In this document: positions 56,304-64,000 of the stretch, piece after piece
How the letters are laid out: each line of letters starts with the position of its first letter
How positions within the stretch are numbered: position 1 is the first letter of the stretch
DNA from: Antrihabitans stalagmiti
GTDB taxonomy: Bacteria; Actinomycetota; Actinomycetes; Mycobacteriales; Mycobacteriaceae
DNA length: 64,000 nucleotides
Reading direction: 5' to 3'
NCBI RefSeq assembly: GCF_016482825.1
Contig: NZ_JAEMNV010000004.1
Span: forward strand, 310,001-374,000
Program-made: the position numbers and the translations under genes
The notes under the pieces: model-generated
Database searches by the model: none
Told to the model about the DNA's origin: nothing
What the model saw: only the letters and a program-made list of their open reading frames with translations

Positions 56304-57089
56304 GTGCGAGCCACCGAATCGAACACCGAATCCGCCGGCGCAGGCGCGGCATCGTCGAAGTCGAAGGGCGAAGAGACTCGACTAGGCCTTGTGCGACGGG
56401 CGCGGAGGATGAACCGCCGTCTTTCCGAAGCGTTTCCGCACGTCTACTGCGAACTGGATTTCACGACACCGCTCGAATTAGCAGTGGCGACAATACTTTC
56501 CGCGCAATGCACGGACAAGAAGGTCAACGAGACGACGCCGCCCGTTTTCGCGAAGTACAAGACTGCCCGCGATTACGCCACCGCAGACCGCCTCGAGCTG
56601 GAGGAGCTGATCCGGCCGACCGGGTTCTATCGGAACAAGACGAGCTCGCTCATCGGGCTGGGTCAGGCCGTGCTCGAGCGATTCGACGGTGAGCTCCCGC
56701 ACACTCTCGCCGAACTGGTCACGTTGCCCGGCATCGGCCGCAAGACGGCGAACGTGATCCTCGGCAACGCGTTCGACGTACCGGGCATCACGGTCGACAC
56801 CCACTTCGGTCGGCTGGTTCGGCGCTGGGCGTGGACGACGGAAGAGGACCCGGTCAAGGTCGAGCACGCGATCGGCGAATTGATCGAGCGCAAGGAGTGG
56901 ACTCTGCTCTCGCACCGCGTGATCTTCCACGGTCGGCGGGTCTGCCATGCGAAGAAGCCTGCCTGCGGTGTCTGCGTACTTGCGAAGGATTGCCCTTCCT
57001 ACGGACTCGGGCCGACGGACAAGGAGACCGCTGCCAAGTTGGTGAAGGGTCCCGAACTCGAACACCTGCTGGCGATGGCCGGCCTGTGA
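56304..57089 (+). CDS. nth: Endonuclease III (Nth)
   Basis: 261 aa from GTG 56304, longer than E. coli Nth by an N-terminal extension of ~30 residues. It excises oxidised pyrimidines in base-excision repair. Helix-hairpin-helix [18 protein letters not shown] has the catalytic Lys, the catalytic Asp is in TVDTHFGRL, and the 4Fe-4S Cys cluster is C-x6-C-x2-C-x5-C ([17 protein letters not shown]). Co-directional with the thioredoxin-like gene 7 bases downstream. Confidence 0.96.
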   Translation: MRATESNTESAGAGAASSKSKGEETRLGLVRRARRMNRRLSEAFPHVYCELDFTTPLELAVATILSAQCTDKKVNETTPPVFAKYKTARDYATADRLELEELIRPTGFYRNKTSSLIGLGQAVLERFDGELPHTLAELVTLPGIGRKTANVILGNAFDVPGITVDTHFGRLVRRWAWTTEEDPVKVEHAIGELIERKEWTLLSHRVIFHGRRVCHAKKPACGVCVLAKDCPSYGLGPTDKETAAKLVKGPELEHLLAMAGL

Positions 57090-57096
57090 GGTGAGG

Positions 57097-57735
57097 ATGT
57101 CGAACTCCGGCAGGTGGTCGCTTGCTGTTCTCGTAGTGGTCGTGGGGTTGGTGGTCGCGCTGTGGCCGCGTGACGCCGAGCCGGACCCGACCGTGCAGCG
57201 CACCCCGCCTTCGTCCGGAGTCACCTCCGATACCGACCTCGGTCCGTCTCGAACCGCAGCAGCGCTCCGCCGATGCCCGACGCCGCAGCCAGGCTCCAGC
57301 CCGACACCGGGTCCACTCGACGGCATCACGCTGAGTTGCCTCGCAGACGGAACGACGGTCGACCTCGGCGCTGCGCTTGCCGGAACGCCGACCTTGCTCA
57401 ACCTCTGGGCGTACTGGTGTGCACCATGTGCAGACGAGTTGCCCATACTGCAGGAATACGCGGAACGCGCGAAGCTGTCGGTGAACGTGCTGACCGTGCA
57501 CTCCGATACGAACGAGGAGATGGCGTTGGCACGACTTGCGGATCTGGCGGTGCACCTGCCAGGGGTGCAGGACGCCGCACTGCGGGTCAGGACCGCGGTC
57601 GGGGCGCCCCCGGTGCTGCCCGTATCGGTACTGCTGCGTGCGGACGGGTCCGTTGCCAAGGTGGTCGTCAAACCGTTCACCAGTGTCGACGAAATCGCAG
57701 ACGTCGTCGCCGAGAATCTCGGTGTCGCAGCGTGA
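57097..57735 (+). CDS. Thioredoxin-like TlpA/DsbE-type protein, membrane-anchored
   Basis: 212 aa from ATG 57097 (a GTG 6 bases earlier is in frame). One N-terminal helix (LAVLVVVVGLVVALW) leads into a Pro/Thr-rich linker and then a thioredoxin fold with the CxxC motif YWCAPCADELP and a cis-Pro LPVSVLL. It probably acts outside the membrane as a thiol reductase or oxidase. The stop overlaps the next start (GTGA). MarP two genes on has a regulatory disulfide, so a link is possible. Confidence 0.88.
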   Translation: MSNSGRWSLAVLVVVVGLVVALWPRDAEPDPTVQRTPPSSGVTSDTDLGPSRTAAALRRCPTPQPGSSPTPGPLDGITLSCLADGTTVDLGAALAGTPTLLNLWAYWCAPCADELPILQEYAERAKLSVNVLTVHSDTNEEMALARLADLAVHLPGVQDAALRVRTAVGAPPVLPVSVLLRADGSVAKVVVKPFTSVDEIADVVAENLGVAA

Positions 57736-58511
57736 TAGCCGACAACGTGCCGCCGTCGGGTGGTGTCGCGGTGCCCGACTGGTTGCGTCGGGTCGCCGAG
57801 GAGGTTCCTACGGATTCGACAGGGACCAACCCCATCCTCGCCCGCTACGCAGCCGCCGACGCCGATGCCCGTGAGGCAGCGGTCCTCGTGCTGTTCGGTG
57901 GCACCGCCGACGCGGACCCCAACGCGCGCGGTGGATTACCCGCCGATGCCGAAGTGCTTCTGACACAACGAGCTTCGACGTTACGTCAGCATCGCGGTCA
58001 GGTCGCGTTTCCCGGCGGTGGCGCGGATCCGGGCGACGACGGTCCGATCGCGACGGCGCTTCGGGAAGCAGAGGAAGAGACCGGCCTCGATCCTGCCGGG
58101 GTGCAACCACTGGCGACGTGGCCCGGCATCTACGTCCCACCGTCACGCTTCGACGTCACCCCCGTCATCGCCTACTGGCGTACGCCTAGTGCCGTCGATG
58201 TCGTCGACCGCGACGAAGCCGAGCGGGTCGTGCGGGTTCCGGTGAGCACATTGCTCGACCCAGCCAACCGCTTCATCGTTCGGCATCCGCTCGGCTACTT
58301 CGGGCCTGCGTTCACGGTCGACGGGATGGTGGTCTGGGGCTTCACGGGCGGTATTCTCGCCGGCGTGTTCGCTGTGTCCGGCTGGGAGGTCGAATGGGAT
58401 CGGTCGGATGTTCGCGATCTCGAATCCACCCTCGCCGCAGCGGGTATGGGAGACTCGCTCGTCCTGCCACCCGAGTTGGACTCACCGTCGCTGCGAAAGG
58501 TTGACCGATGA
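57732..58511 (+). CDS. NUDIX hydrolase, CoA-pyrophosphatase type (Rv3672c-like)
   Basis: 259 aa from GTG 57732. The UPF0035/NudL motif LLTQRASTLRQHRGQVAFPG precedes the Nudix box, whose REAEEETGL core is intact; the usual Glu at the box's sixth position is Asp, as is common in this group. The C terminus carries VVWGFTGGILAGVF. It likely hydrolyses CoA or acyl-CoA to phosphopantetheine and 3',5'-ADP. Overlaps both neighbours by 4 bases. Confidence 0.88.
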   Translation: MIADNVPPSGGVAVPDWLRRVAEEVPTDSTGTNPILARYAAADADAREAAVLVLFGGTADADPNARGGLPADAEVLLTQRASTLRQHRGQVAFPGGGADPGDDGPIATALREAEEETGLDPAGVQPLATWPGIYVPPSRFDVTPVIAYWRTPSAVDVVDRDEAERVVRVPVSTLLDPANRFIVRHPLGYFGPAFTVDGMVVWGFTGGILAGVFAVSGWEVEWDRSDVRDLESTLAAAGMGDSLVLPPELDSPSLRKVDR

Positions 58512-59698
58512 CGTCGTCGAACTGGCTCGACATCGGTGTCCTCCTCATCGCATTGCTGGCAGCGACATCGGGGTGGCGGCAAGGAGCTGTAGCGTCCGCG
58601 CTCGCCTTCCTCGGCGTCGTACTCGGTGCTGTCGCAGGCATTCTCATCGCACCGCACGTCCTGGTCCACGTCGACGAGGGCCGTGCGCGGGTGCTCGTCG
58701 GTGTCCTCTTGATCGTGACCCTCGTGATCGTCGGCGAAGTCGCCGGCATGGTGCTTGGTCGCGCAGCTCGCAGCGGCATGCACAGCCCTGCGGCACGCGC
58801 GATCGACAGTTCCGTCGGTGCGGTACTGCAGGCCGTCGCCGTACTCGTCGCGGGTTGGCTGCTCGCGGTCCCGCTCACGGCGTCGTCGCAACCCGCTGTT
58901 GCGGCAGCGGTCCGTGGTTCGACAGTGCTGAGCAAGGTCGACGAGGTAGCCCCGGAGTGGATGCGTCGACTGCCGAGCGAATTCTCGGCACTGCTCGACA
59001 CCTCGGGTCTGCCGGACGTGATCGGTCCGTTCGGACGTACCCCGATCACGTCGGTGGAACCACCCGATCCGAGTGTCCTCGAAAGTCCCATCGCGCGGAC
59101 CCTGCAGGACAGCGTGCTGCGTATCCGTGGGACCGCGCCGAGTTGCCAGCGCGCGCTCGAAGGTTCGGGCTTCGTCGTCGCGCCCGAACGGGTCATGACA
59201 AATGCACACGTGCTTGCAGGTACCACCGAGGTCGCCGTCGACACCGCCGACGGACCCTTGGCTGCGCAGGTCGTGCTGTTCGATCCGTCGGTCGACATCG
59301 CCATCCTCGCGGTGCCCGGCCTCACCGCACCCGTCCTGTCCTGGGCGCCCGAACCGGCCCGAACCGGTGCCGACGCCATCGTGCTCGGTTATCCCGGCGG
59401 CGGACCGTACACCGCGAGCGCGGCGAGGGTCCGTGAGACGCTCGACCTCACCGGGCCGAACATCTACCGATCCGACACTGTCGAACGCGAGGTGTACACG
59501 GTTCGTGGGTCGATCAGACAGGGCAACTCGGGCGGTCCCCTTGTCGACAGTCAGGGCCGCATCCTCGGGGTCGTCTTCGGTGCGGCGGTCGACAACAGCG
59601 ACACCGGCTTCGTCTTGACCGAGAACGAGGTGTCCAAGCAGTTGGAGATGGCTCCGTCGGTGACTGCGATCGTCGAGACCGGCGCGTGCATCCTGTGA
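58508..59698 (+). CDS. marP: Membrane serine protease MarP-like
   Basis: 396 aa. A CvpA-like N terminus with four membrane helices (about 7-125) leads to a periplasmic chymotrypsin-like protease. The triad is H234 (TNAHVLAG), D263 (SVDIAIL) and S341 (QGNSGGPL). C213 and C394 match the positions of the regulatory disulfide in M. tuberculosis MarP, which has a role in acid and oxidative resistance. Follows the NUDIX gene with a 4-base overlap. Confidence 0.93.
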   Translation: MTSSNWLDIGVLLIALLAATSGWRQGAVASALAFLGVVLGAVAGILIAPHVLVHVDEGRARVLVGVLLIVTLVIVGEVAGMVLGRAARSGMHSPAARAIDSSVGAVLQAVAVLVAGWLLAVPLTASSQPAVAAAVRGSTVLSKVDEVAPEWMRRLPSEFSALLDTSGLPDVIGPFGRTPITSVEPPDPSVLESPIARTLQDSVLRIRGTAPSCQRALEGSGFVVAPERVMTNAHVLAGTTEVAVDTADGPLAAQVVLFDPSVDIAILAVPGLTAPVLSWAPEPARTGADAIVLGYPGGGPYTASAARVRETLDLTGPNIYRSDTVEREVYTVRGSIRQGNSGGPLVDSQGRILGVVFGAAVDNSDTGFVLTENEVSKQLEMAPSVTAIVETGACIL

Positions 59699-59731
59699 CC
59701 GCTGGTCAGAAGGACCGAGTAGCCGAGAGGG

Positions 59732-60658
59732 CTACGTAGCGAACCGGACGATTTCGGCAGTCACCTGATCGGGCCGCTCCTGGTGGACGAAGTGGCCGGC
59801 GGACCCGATGGTGCGAAGTTCACGCCGCGGTGCCCACCTCGTACATCGCGCGAGTGTGTTGACGAGGATGTACGGGTCGAGATCCCCGTGGATCTGCAGC
59901 ACGGGGATGTTGATCTGCTTGTCCATGATCGCCATGAATCGTCTACCGTCCGTTCGCCATTGGCTACGGAAAGCCCATCGCTGATACTCCAGCGCGGAAT
60001 GGGCGACGCCCGGAATCCTGATCGCGGACCGCATCCGGCGAGCAGCATCGGTGAACTCGGCGGTGCGCGGATACGCCGGACCCGACCGTGTGCGCAGGAG
60101 ACGTTCGACCTCGAAACCACCGTCGCGAGTGAGGCTCCGCTCAGGGAGCAGCGGCACCTGGTATTTCAAGAACTTGGGCAGCCACGCCGACCGCTGGGGA
60201 GAGTCGCGCAGTACACCGCGTTTGAGGGCGATCGGATGCGGTGAGCTGACGAGGGCGATCGATTTGACGACGCGAGGGTGGAGTACGGCGGTCGCCCAGC
60301 AGACGAGTCCGCCGTCTGCGTGCCCGAGCAAGGTCGCATCCGTATGGCCGAGTGCGCGGACGAGTCCGGCGATGTCGCCTGCGAGGGTCCAGCCGTCGTA
60401 TCCGCGGGGAGGTTTGTCGCTGTCGCCGTAGCCGCGCAGGTCGACGGCCACGGTGCGGAAGCCCGCTTCGGCGAGGCCTGTCAATTGGTGTCGCCACGAC
60501 CACCAGAAGTCCCCGAAGCCGTGCAGCATCACGATGAGCGGTGCGTCCGTCGAACTCGGTCCCGCTTCGGCGACATGAAAGCGGATGCCGTTGGCATGGA
60601 TGTCTCGATGGGTCCACGGACCGTCGAATCTGACGGTGGAGGGGTCGGGCTGTTCCAC
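59732..60658 (-). CDS. ephE: Alpha/beta hydrolase, epoxide-hydrolase type (EphE-like)
   Basis: 308 aa. Oxyanion motif HGFGDFWWSWRHQ. The nucleophile region LLGHADGGLVCWAT puts Asp at the Ser position, as in epoxide hydrolases. The catalytic His is in AGHFVHQERPDQV and the later acid in GDLDPYILVN. The gene order beside marP and a holin-like gene matches Rv3670 (ephE). Whether the substrate is an epoxide is not shown. Confidence 0.88.
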   Translation of the reverse strand: MEQPDPSTVRFDGPWTHRDIHANGIRFHVAEAGPSSTDAPLIVMLHGFGDFWWSWRHQLTGLAEAGFRTVAVDLRGYGDSDKPPRGYDGWTLAGDIAGLVRALGHTDATLLGHADGGLVCWATAVLHPRVVKSIALVSSPHPIALKRGVLRDSPQRSAWLPKFLKYQVPLLPERSLTRDGGFEVERLLRTRSGPAYPRTAEFTDAARRMRSAIRIPGVAHSALEYQRWAFRSQWRTDGRRFMAIMDKQINIPVLQIHGDLDPYILVNTLARCTRWAPRRELRTIGSAGHFVHQERPDQVTAEIVRFAT

Positions 60659-60707
60659 GGCGGCGTTCAGTCGAGCTTGCGTGAGTGCAAGCGGGCTTGC
60701 GTGACCA

Positions 60708-61226
60708 CTAGCGGCCGAGTGCTCCGCTGGCGTGGCGGCCGTCGAAGCCGTCGTTCGCGCCGCCGGGCAGCACCGACTTTGCTTCCTTGAGCGAGCTGAT
60801 GGTCTTCTCCGGCGCTCGGATCTTGCGGACCCGCAGATAGCCGAGCAACGCGAACAACACCACCGCGACGATCATCAGCAGGAACACGATCAGGAATGCG
60901 AGCCACCGTTCGAACCACAGCCAGTCGAGCAGTTCGGCAAGGAAGAAGAAGAAGAAAAACGAGCTGAACAGCAGCACGGTCAGCGCGAGGATGAAGAAGA
61001 CGCTGCCGACGAGGCCCTTCTTGATCTCGCCTGTGACCTCGGCCTTGGCGAGTTCGACTTCGGCTCGAACCAGCGTCGACACCTGAGTCGTCGCTTCTTT
61101 GACGAGACTGCCGACGCTCGCCGACCCGGGTACGTCCACATCGGACAGCGGGATCGCCGTGATAGTCGTCGGTGCAGCGTGGCGGCCTGCACTGTCCCTG
61201 CCGTTGCTGCTCTTGGTGAAGCTCAC
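60708..61226 (-). CDS. Phage-holin-family (DUF1469) membrane protein (Rv3669-like)
   Basis: 172 aa from GTG 61226, with GGAGGGG 8 bases upstream; longer frames are not supported. Two membrane helices (FFILALTVLLFSSFFFFFF and LAFLIVFLLMIVAVVLFAL) follow an amphipathic helix (LVRAEVELAKAEVTGEIKKG), the DUF1469 pattern. 'Holin' is a family name; there is no phage context. Co-directional with ephE. Confidence 0.85.
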   Translation of the reverse strand: MSFTKSSNGRDSAGRHAAPTTITAIPLSDVDVPGSASVGSLVKEATTQVSTLVRAEVELAKAEVTGEIKKGLVGSVFFILALTVLLFSSFFFFFFLAELLDWLWFERWLAFLIVFLLMIVAVVLFALLGYLRVRKIRAPEKTISSLKEAKSVLPGGANDGFDGRHASGALGR

Positions 61227-61310
61227 TTGTCGACCCCTCCGGTTGCTCGGTCGTTCGGTACTCGGCATGTGCTGCTTCGCATAGCAGCGCATACCCGTCT
61301 CGTCCGCGTC

Positions 61311-62531
61311 TTATTCCAACACACCGTCGCGCTCATCATCGCGGCGCGCTCCGTGGACGCGGCCGCGTCGCAACAGTAGCGCCGATCCGATGAGTGATGC
61401 GGCCAAAGACGTGATCAGGACGGCGGCTTTCGCGATTTCGAGACTCGTGCCGTCACCGACGTCTGCCATCGCGAGTTCGGCGACCAGGAGGCTGACCGTG
61501 AATCCGATCGCGCCGAGTACCGAGAGGGCGAACATGTCCCTGTTGAAGAGGTTCGCGGGGCGTGTCGCGATGCCGGTGCGGATCGCAAGCCAACTGATCC
61601 CGAAGATTCCGATCGTCTTTCCGATGAGCAGACCTGCGATCACGGCGAGCGAGACGCGGTTGGTGAACAGCTCGCCGAGAACGTCGCTGTTCAGGGGCAC
61701 CCCCGATGCGAACAGTGCGAAGACGGGGACGCAGAAGCCTGCTGAGAAAGGCTGGATACGATGTTCGAGCCGCGTTGCCGGTGCCTCCGCTTCGCCGCGG
61801 TCCTTGCGCACACGCGTCAGCAGGCCGAGTGCGACGCCGGCAATGGTCGCGTGGATACCGGACTCGTGCACCGCGTACCAGGCGAACAGCGCGAGCGGGA
61901 CGTAGAGGAACGGCGTCGTGATGCGCCGATGCTGTGCGTAGGCGTAGCCGGCGAAAGTCAGTGCCGATGCGCACAGCCACAGCATGGCGATCGACGCGGT
62001 GAACAGGATCGCGATCAGCCCGATGGCGAGAAGATCGTCGACGACGGCAAGGCTCAGCAGGAACACTCGGGCGCCGGTAGGAATTCGGGAGCCCGTCATG
62101 GCGAGGACGGCGAGAGCGAACGCGATGTCGGTCGCAACGGGGATCGCCCATCCGCGGTCCATGCCGGGTGCACCGAACCCGATGGCAAACGCAATCGCCG
62201 CCGGTACGACGACACCGCCGCCCGCCGCGATGATCGGCAGCAGCGCCTTCTTTCGGTCGGCAAGTTCGCCGACGACGAGTTCGCGTTTTAGTTCGAGTCC
62301 GGCGACGAAGAAGAAGACGGCGAGCAACCCGTCCTGTGCCCAGGCGCCGATTGACAGCTCGAGATGTAGTGCGGAGATGCCGACGACGGTGTCTCGGACG
62401 CTGAAGTAGCTCTCACCGACCGGGGAGTTGGCCCAGATCAAGGCGACTGCCGCGGCGACGAGAAGTATTGCGCCACCGACAGTTTCGGCACGCAGGTAGC
62501 GGGTGAGCTCGGAGCGCAGCGGCTGGATCAC
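61311..62531 (-). CDS. nhaA: Na+/H+ antiporter NhaA
   Basis: 406 aa from GTG 62531, with GAGAGG upstream. About twelve helices. The ion-binding paired Asp lies in LSLAVVDDLLAIGLI and the conserved PVATDIAFALAVLAM is present. The family ELKRELVVGEL loop follows helix 2. Exchanges Na+ for H+ for pH and salt homeostasis. Lies between the holin-like gene and acs. Confidence 0.94.
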   Translation of the reverse strand: MIQPLRSELTRYLRAETVGGAILLVAAAVALIWANSPVGESYFSVRDTVVGISALHLELSIGAWAQDGLLAVFFFVAGLELKRELVVGELADRKKALLPIIAAGGGVVVPAAIAFAIGFGAPGMDRGWAIPVATDIAFALAVLAMTGSRIPTGARVFLLSLAVVDDLLAIGLIAILFTASIAMLWLCASALTFAGYAYAQHRRITTPFLYVPLALFAWYAVHESGIHATIAGVALGLLTRVRKDRGEAEAPATRLEHRIQPFSAGFCVPVFALFASGVPLNSDVLGELFTNRVSLAVIAGLLIGKTIGIFGISWLAIRTGIATRPANLFNRDMFALSVLGAIGFTVSLLVAELAMADVGDGTSLEIAKAAVLITSLAASLIGSALLLRRGRVHGARRDDERDGVLE

Positions 62532-62684
62532 GGTGGCCTCTCAGGCTCGGTTTCGTCGAATGGGGTCGTTCGATCGATGCCGACCAGACTTCCCGGCGCT
62601 CCGCGATCACTCTAACAAGAGATGGTGTGACAGCCTTGATCGCGCAGGTCAGGTGTTCTTTTTCGAGAGGCGTTGGGCGGTGCG

Positions 62685-64000
62685 TCAGCGAGACTTGATG
62701 TCCTCGAACACCTTCGGATCGACGAGGGTCGAGGTGTCGCCGAGTTCGCGGCCTTCCGCCACGTCTCGGAGTAGTCGACGCATGATCTTGCCGCTTCGTG
62801 TTTTCGGTAGTTCGGGAACGATGTGTATCTCGCGAGGCTTCGCAATCGGGCTGATCGAGCGAGACACCTCCGCTTTGAGTTCGTCGATCAGAGCATCGCC
62901 CGTGTTTTCCGCGCTGCCCTTCAGGATCACGAACGCGACGATGCCTTGGCCGGTGGTCTCGTCGTTGGCGCCGACAACAGCCGCTTCTGCGACGCTGTGA
63001 TGCCCGACGAGTGCGGACTCGACCTCCGCCGTCGAGATACGGTGCCCCGAGATGTTCATGACGTCGTCGACCCGGCCGAGCACCCACAGTGCGCCGTCTT
63101 CGTCGTACCGCGCGCCGTCGCCTGCGAAGTACCAGCCTTGCTCGGCGTAGCGCTCCCAGTAGGTCGCTTTGTAGCGTTCGGGGTCGCCCCAGATGCCGCG
63201 CAGCATCGACGGCCACGGCTGATCCAGCACGAGGTAGCCGTTGGCTTCCTTCTCGCCGAGCGTCACGTCGTTGCCGTTCTCGTCCACGATCTTCGCCGAG
63301 ATGCCGGGCAGCGTCGCCATCGCCGCGCCGGGTTTCGTCGCCGTCACTCCTGGCAGAGGGGAGATCATGATCGCGCCGGTTTCGGTTTGCCACCAGGTGT
63401 CGACGATGGGTGCTGTGTTGCCGCCGATCACCTCGCGGTACCAGCGCCACGCTTCTGGGTTGATGGGTTCGCCGACCGAGCCGAGCAGGCGGATCGAGGA
63501 CAGGTCGTGCGCCTGCGGGATCTGGCGACCCCACTTCATGAACGTGCGGACCAGCGTCGGTGCCGTGTAATAGATTGACACGCCGTACTTTTCGACGATG
63601 TTCCAGTGTCGGTGCTCGTCGGGGGAGTTGGGCGTGCCCTCGTAGACGACCTGGGTGACGCGGTTGGACAGTGGTCCGTAGACGATGTAGCTGTGCCCGG
63701 TGACCCAGCCGATGTCGGCGGTGCACCAGTAGACGTCTTTGCCCGGCTTGTGGTCGAAGACATTGTGGTGGGTGTACGACGTTTGGGTCAGGTAGCCGCC
63801 GGAGGTGTGGACGATGCCCTTCGGCTTACCGGTCGTGCCCGATGTGTAGAGGATGAAGAGCGGTTGCTCCGCGTCGAAGGGTTGCGCCTCGTGTTCGGGT
63901 GACGCATTCGCCACGGTCTCGTGCCACCACACATCGCGGTCCTCGGTCCACGGCACCTCGACGCCGGTACGACGGACGACCAGAACGTGCTCGACCGAGT
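62685..64000 (-). CDS. acs: Acetyl-CoA synthetase, 5' end cut by window
   Basis: 438 codons up to the right edge; the frame is open to base 64000, so the N-terminal ~210 residues lie outside. AMP-forming motif YTSGTTGKPKGIVHT, A3-like EGTPNSPDEHRHW, and VDTWWQTETGAIM. A late VMNISGHRISTAEVESAL is followed by the acetylation/catalytic Lys motif TRSGKIMRRLLR. Activates acetate to acetyl-CoA; the catalytic Lys is a known target of acetylation control. Confidence 0.95.
   Translation of the reverse strand, partial: SVEHVLVVRRTGVEVPWTEDRDVWWHETVANASPEHEAQPFDAEQPLFILYTSGTTGKPKGIVHTSGGYLTQTSYTHHNVFDHKPGKDVYWCTADIGWVTGHSYIVYGPLSNRVTQVVYEGTPNSPDEHRHWNIVEKYGVSIYYTAPTLVRTFMKWGRQIPQAHDLSSIRLLGSVGEPINPEAWRWYREVIGGNTAPIVDTWWQTETGAIMISPLPGVTATKPGAAMATLPGISAKIVDENGNDVTLGEKEANGYLVLDQPWPSMLRGIWGDPERYKATYWERYAEQGWYFAGDGARYDEDGALWVLGRVDDVMNISGHRISTAEVESALVGHHSVAEAAVVGANDETTGQGIVAFVILKGSAENTGDALIDELKAEVSRSISPIAKPREIHIVPELPKTRSGKIMRRLLRDVAEGRELGDTSTLVDPKVFEDIKSR

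Noticed and set aside
60708-61226. Prophage remnant suggested by the holin-family protein
   Set aside because: DUF1469 proteins are chromosomal housekeeping-type membrane proteins here, in conserved order with ephE and marP, without other phage genes.
61271-61288. 6-bp hairpin GCTGCT/AGCAGC between nhaA and the holin-like gene
   Set aside because: Too short and without a T run; not distinguishable from chance in this GC-rich sequence.

Overview
The window is a high-GC actinobacterial chromosome segment, most likely Rhodococcus or a close relative in the Mycobacteriales. The basis is gene content: tuberculostearic-acid genes (tmsA/tmsB), MurT/GatD, WhiB4, PonA2 with a PASTA domain, a Crp/MarP/Nth cluster, PknK and the actinobacterial aspartokinase. 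GTG starts and 4-base ATGA/GTGA overlaps are frequent. Coding density is high. I see no transposase, phage gene, CRISPR array or rRNA; there is one tRNA (Pro, CGG).

Layout. 1-3264: fadA (cut by the window edge) and fadB, beta-oxidation. 3409-4434: an AbiEi-like protein with no toxin partner. 4487-7221 (minus): tmsB-tmsA, 10-methyl branched fatty acids. 7446-13579: a PknK-type kinase/MalT-like ATPase, a SRPBCC protein and an ABC exporter pair. 13605-15388 (minus): VOC protein, MerR regulator, secreted protein. 15538-16500: ybaB-recR. 16532-20129 (minus): small Cys-rich protein, small membrane protein, gatD, murT, EamA transporter; LysR divergent. 21181-24751 (minus): MinD-like ATPase, then leuA behind an attenuation-type leader peptide. 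24859-29477: TetR-like regulator, voltage-sensor-like membrane protein, NTF2-like, LtrA, ArsR/AHSA1 pair. 29626-31934: lysC-asd. 32016-45268: a variable-looking block with a two-component system plus membrane protein, a beta-lactamase-fold hydrolase, an APC permease, NUDIX, a hidden 19-residue membrane peptide, a TetR-controlled SDR/saccharopine-dehydrogenase-like/acyl-CoA-synthetase cluster, and MFS-MerR. 45324-64000: tRNA-Pro, membrane protein, phosphoesterase, yqeY (frameshifted), ponA2, whiB4, bagB-bagA, DUF4177, RidA, MBL hydrolase, crp, membrane protein, nth, thioredoxin-like, CoA-pyrophosphatase, marP, ephE, holin-family protein, nhaA and acs (cut by the window edge).

From memory of the M. 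tuberculosis map, two stretches (about 15.5-31.9 kb and 45.3-64 kb) follow, in reverse, the order of Rv3716c-Rv3708c and Rv3683-Rv3667. The 32-45 kb block and the 24.9-29.5 kb block would then be insertions or lineage-specific content within a conserved backbone.

The most notable non-gene signal is a family of seven long palindromes sharing the core GTGAGTCTTTTCGGAGG or a covarying version of it, most followed by a second small hairpin. They lie at gene borders of every orientation, including the 5' leaders of two divergently transcribed genes, so they are not simply terminators. Other leads are a 19-residue membrane peptide with a strong ribosome-binding site, a leucine-codon leader before leuA, a likely one-base frameshift in yqeY, a CTG start in a CTGA overlap, and tandem operator-like repeats upstream of the SDR operon.
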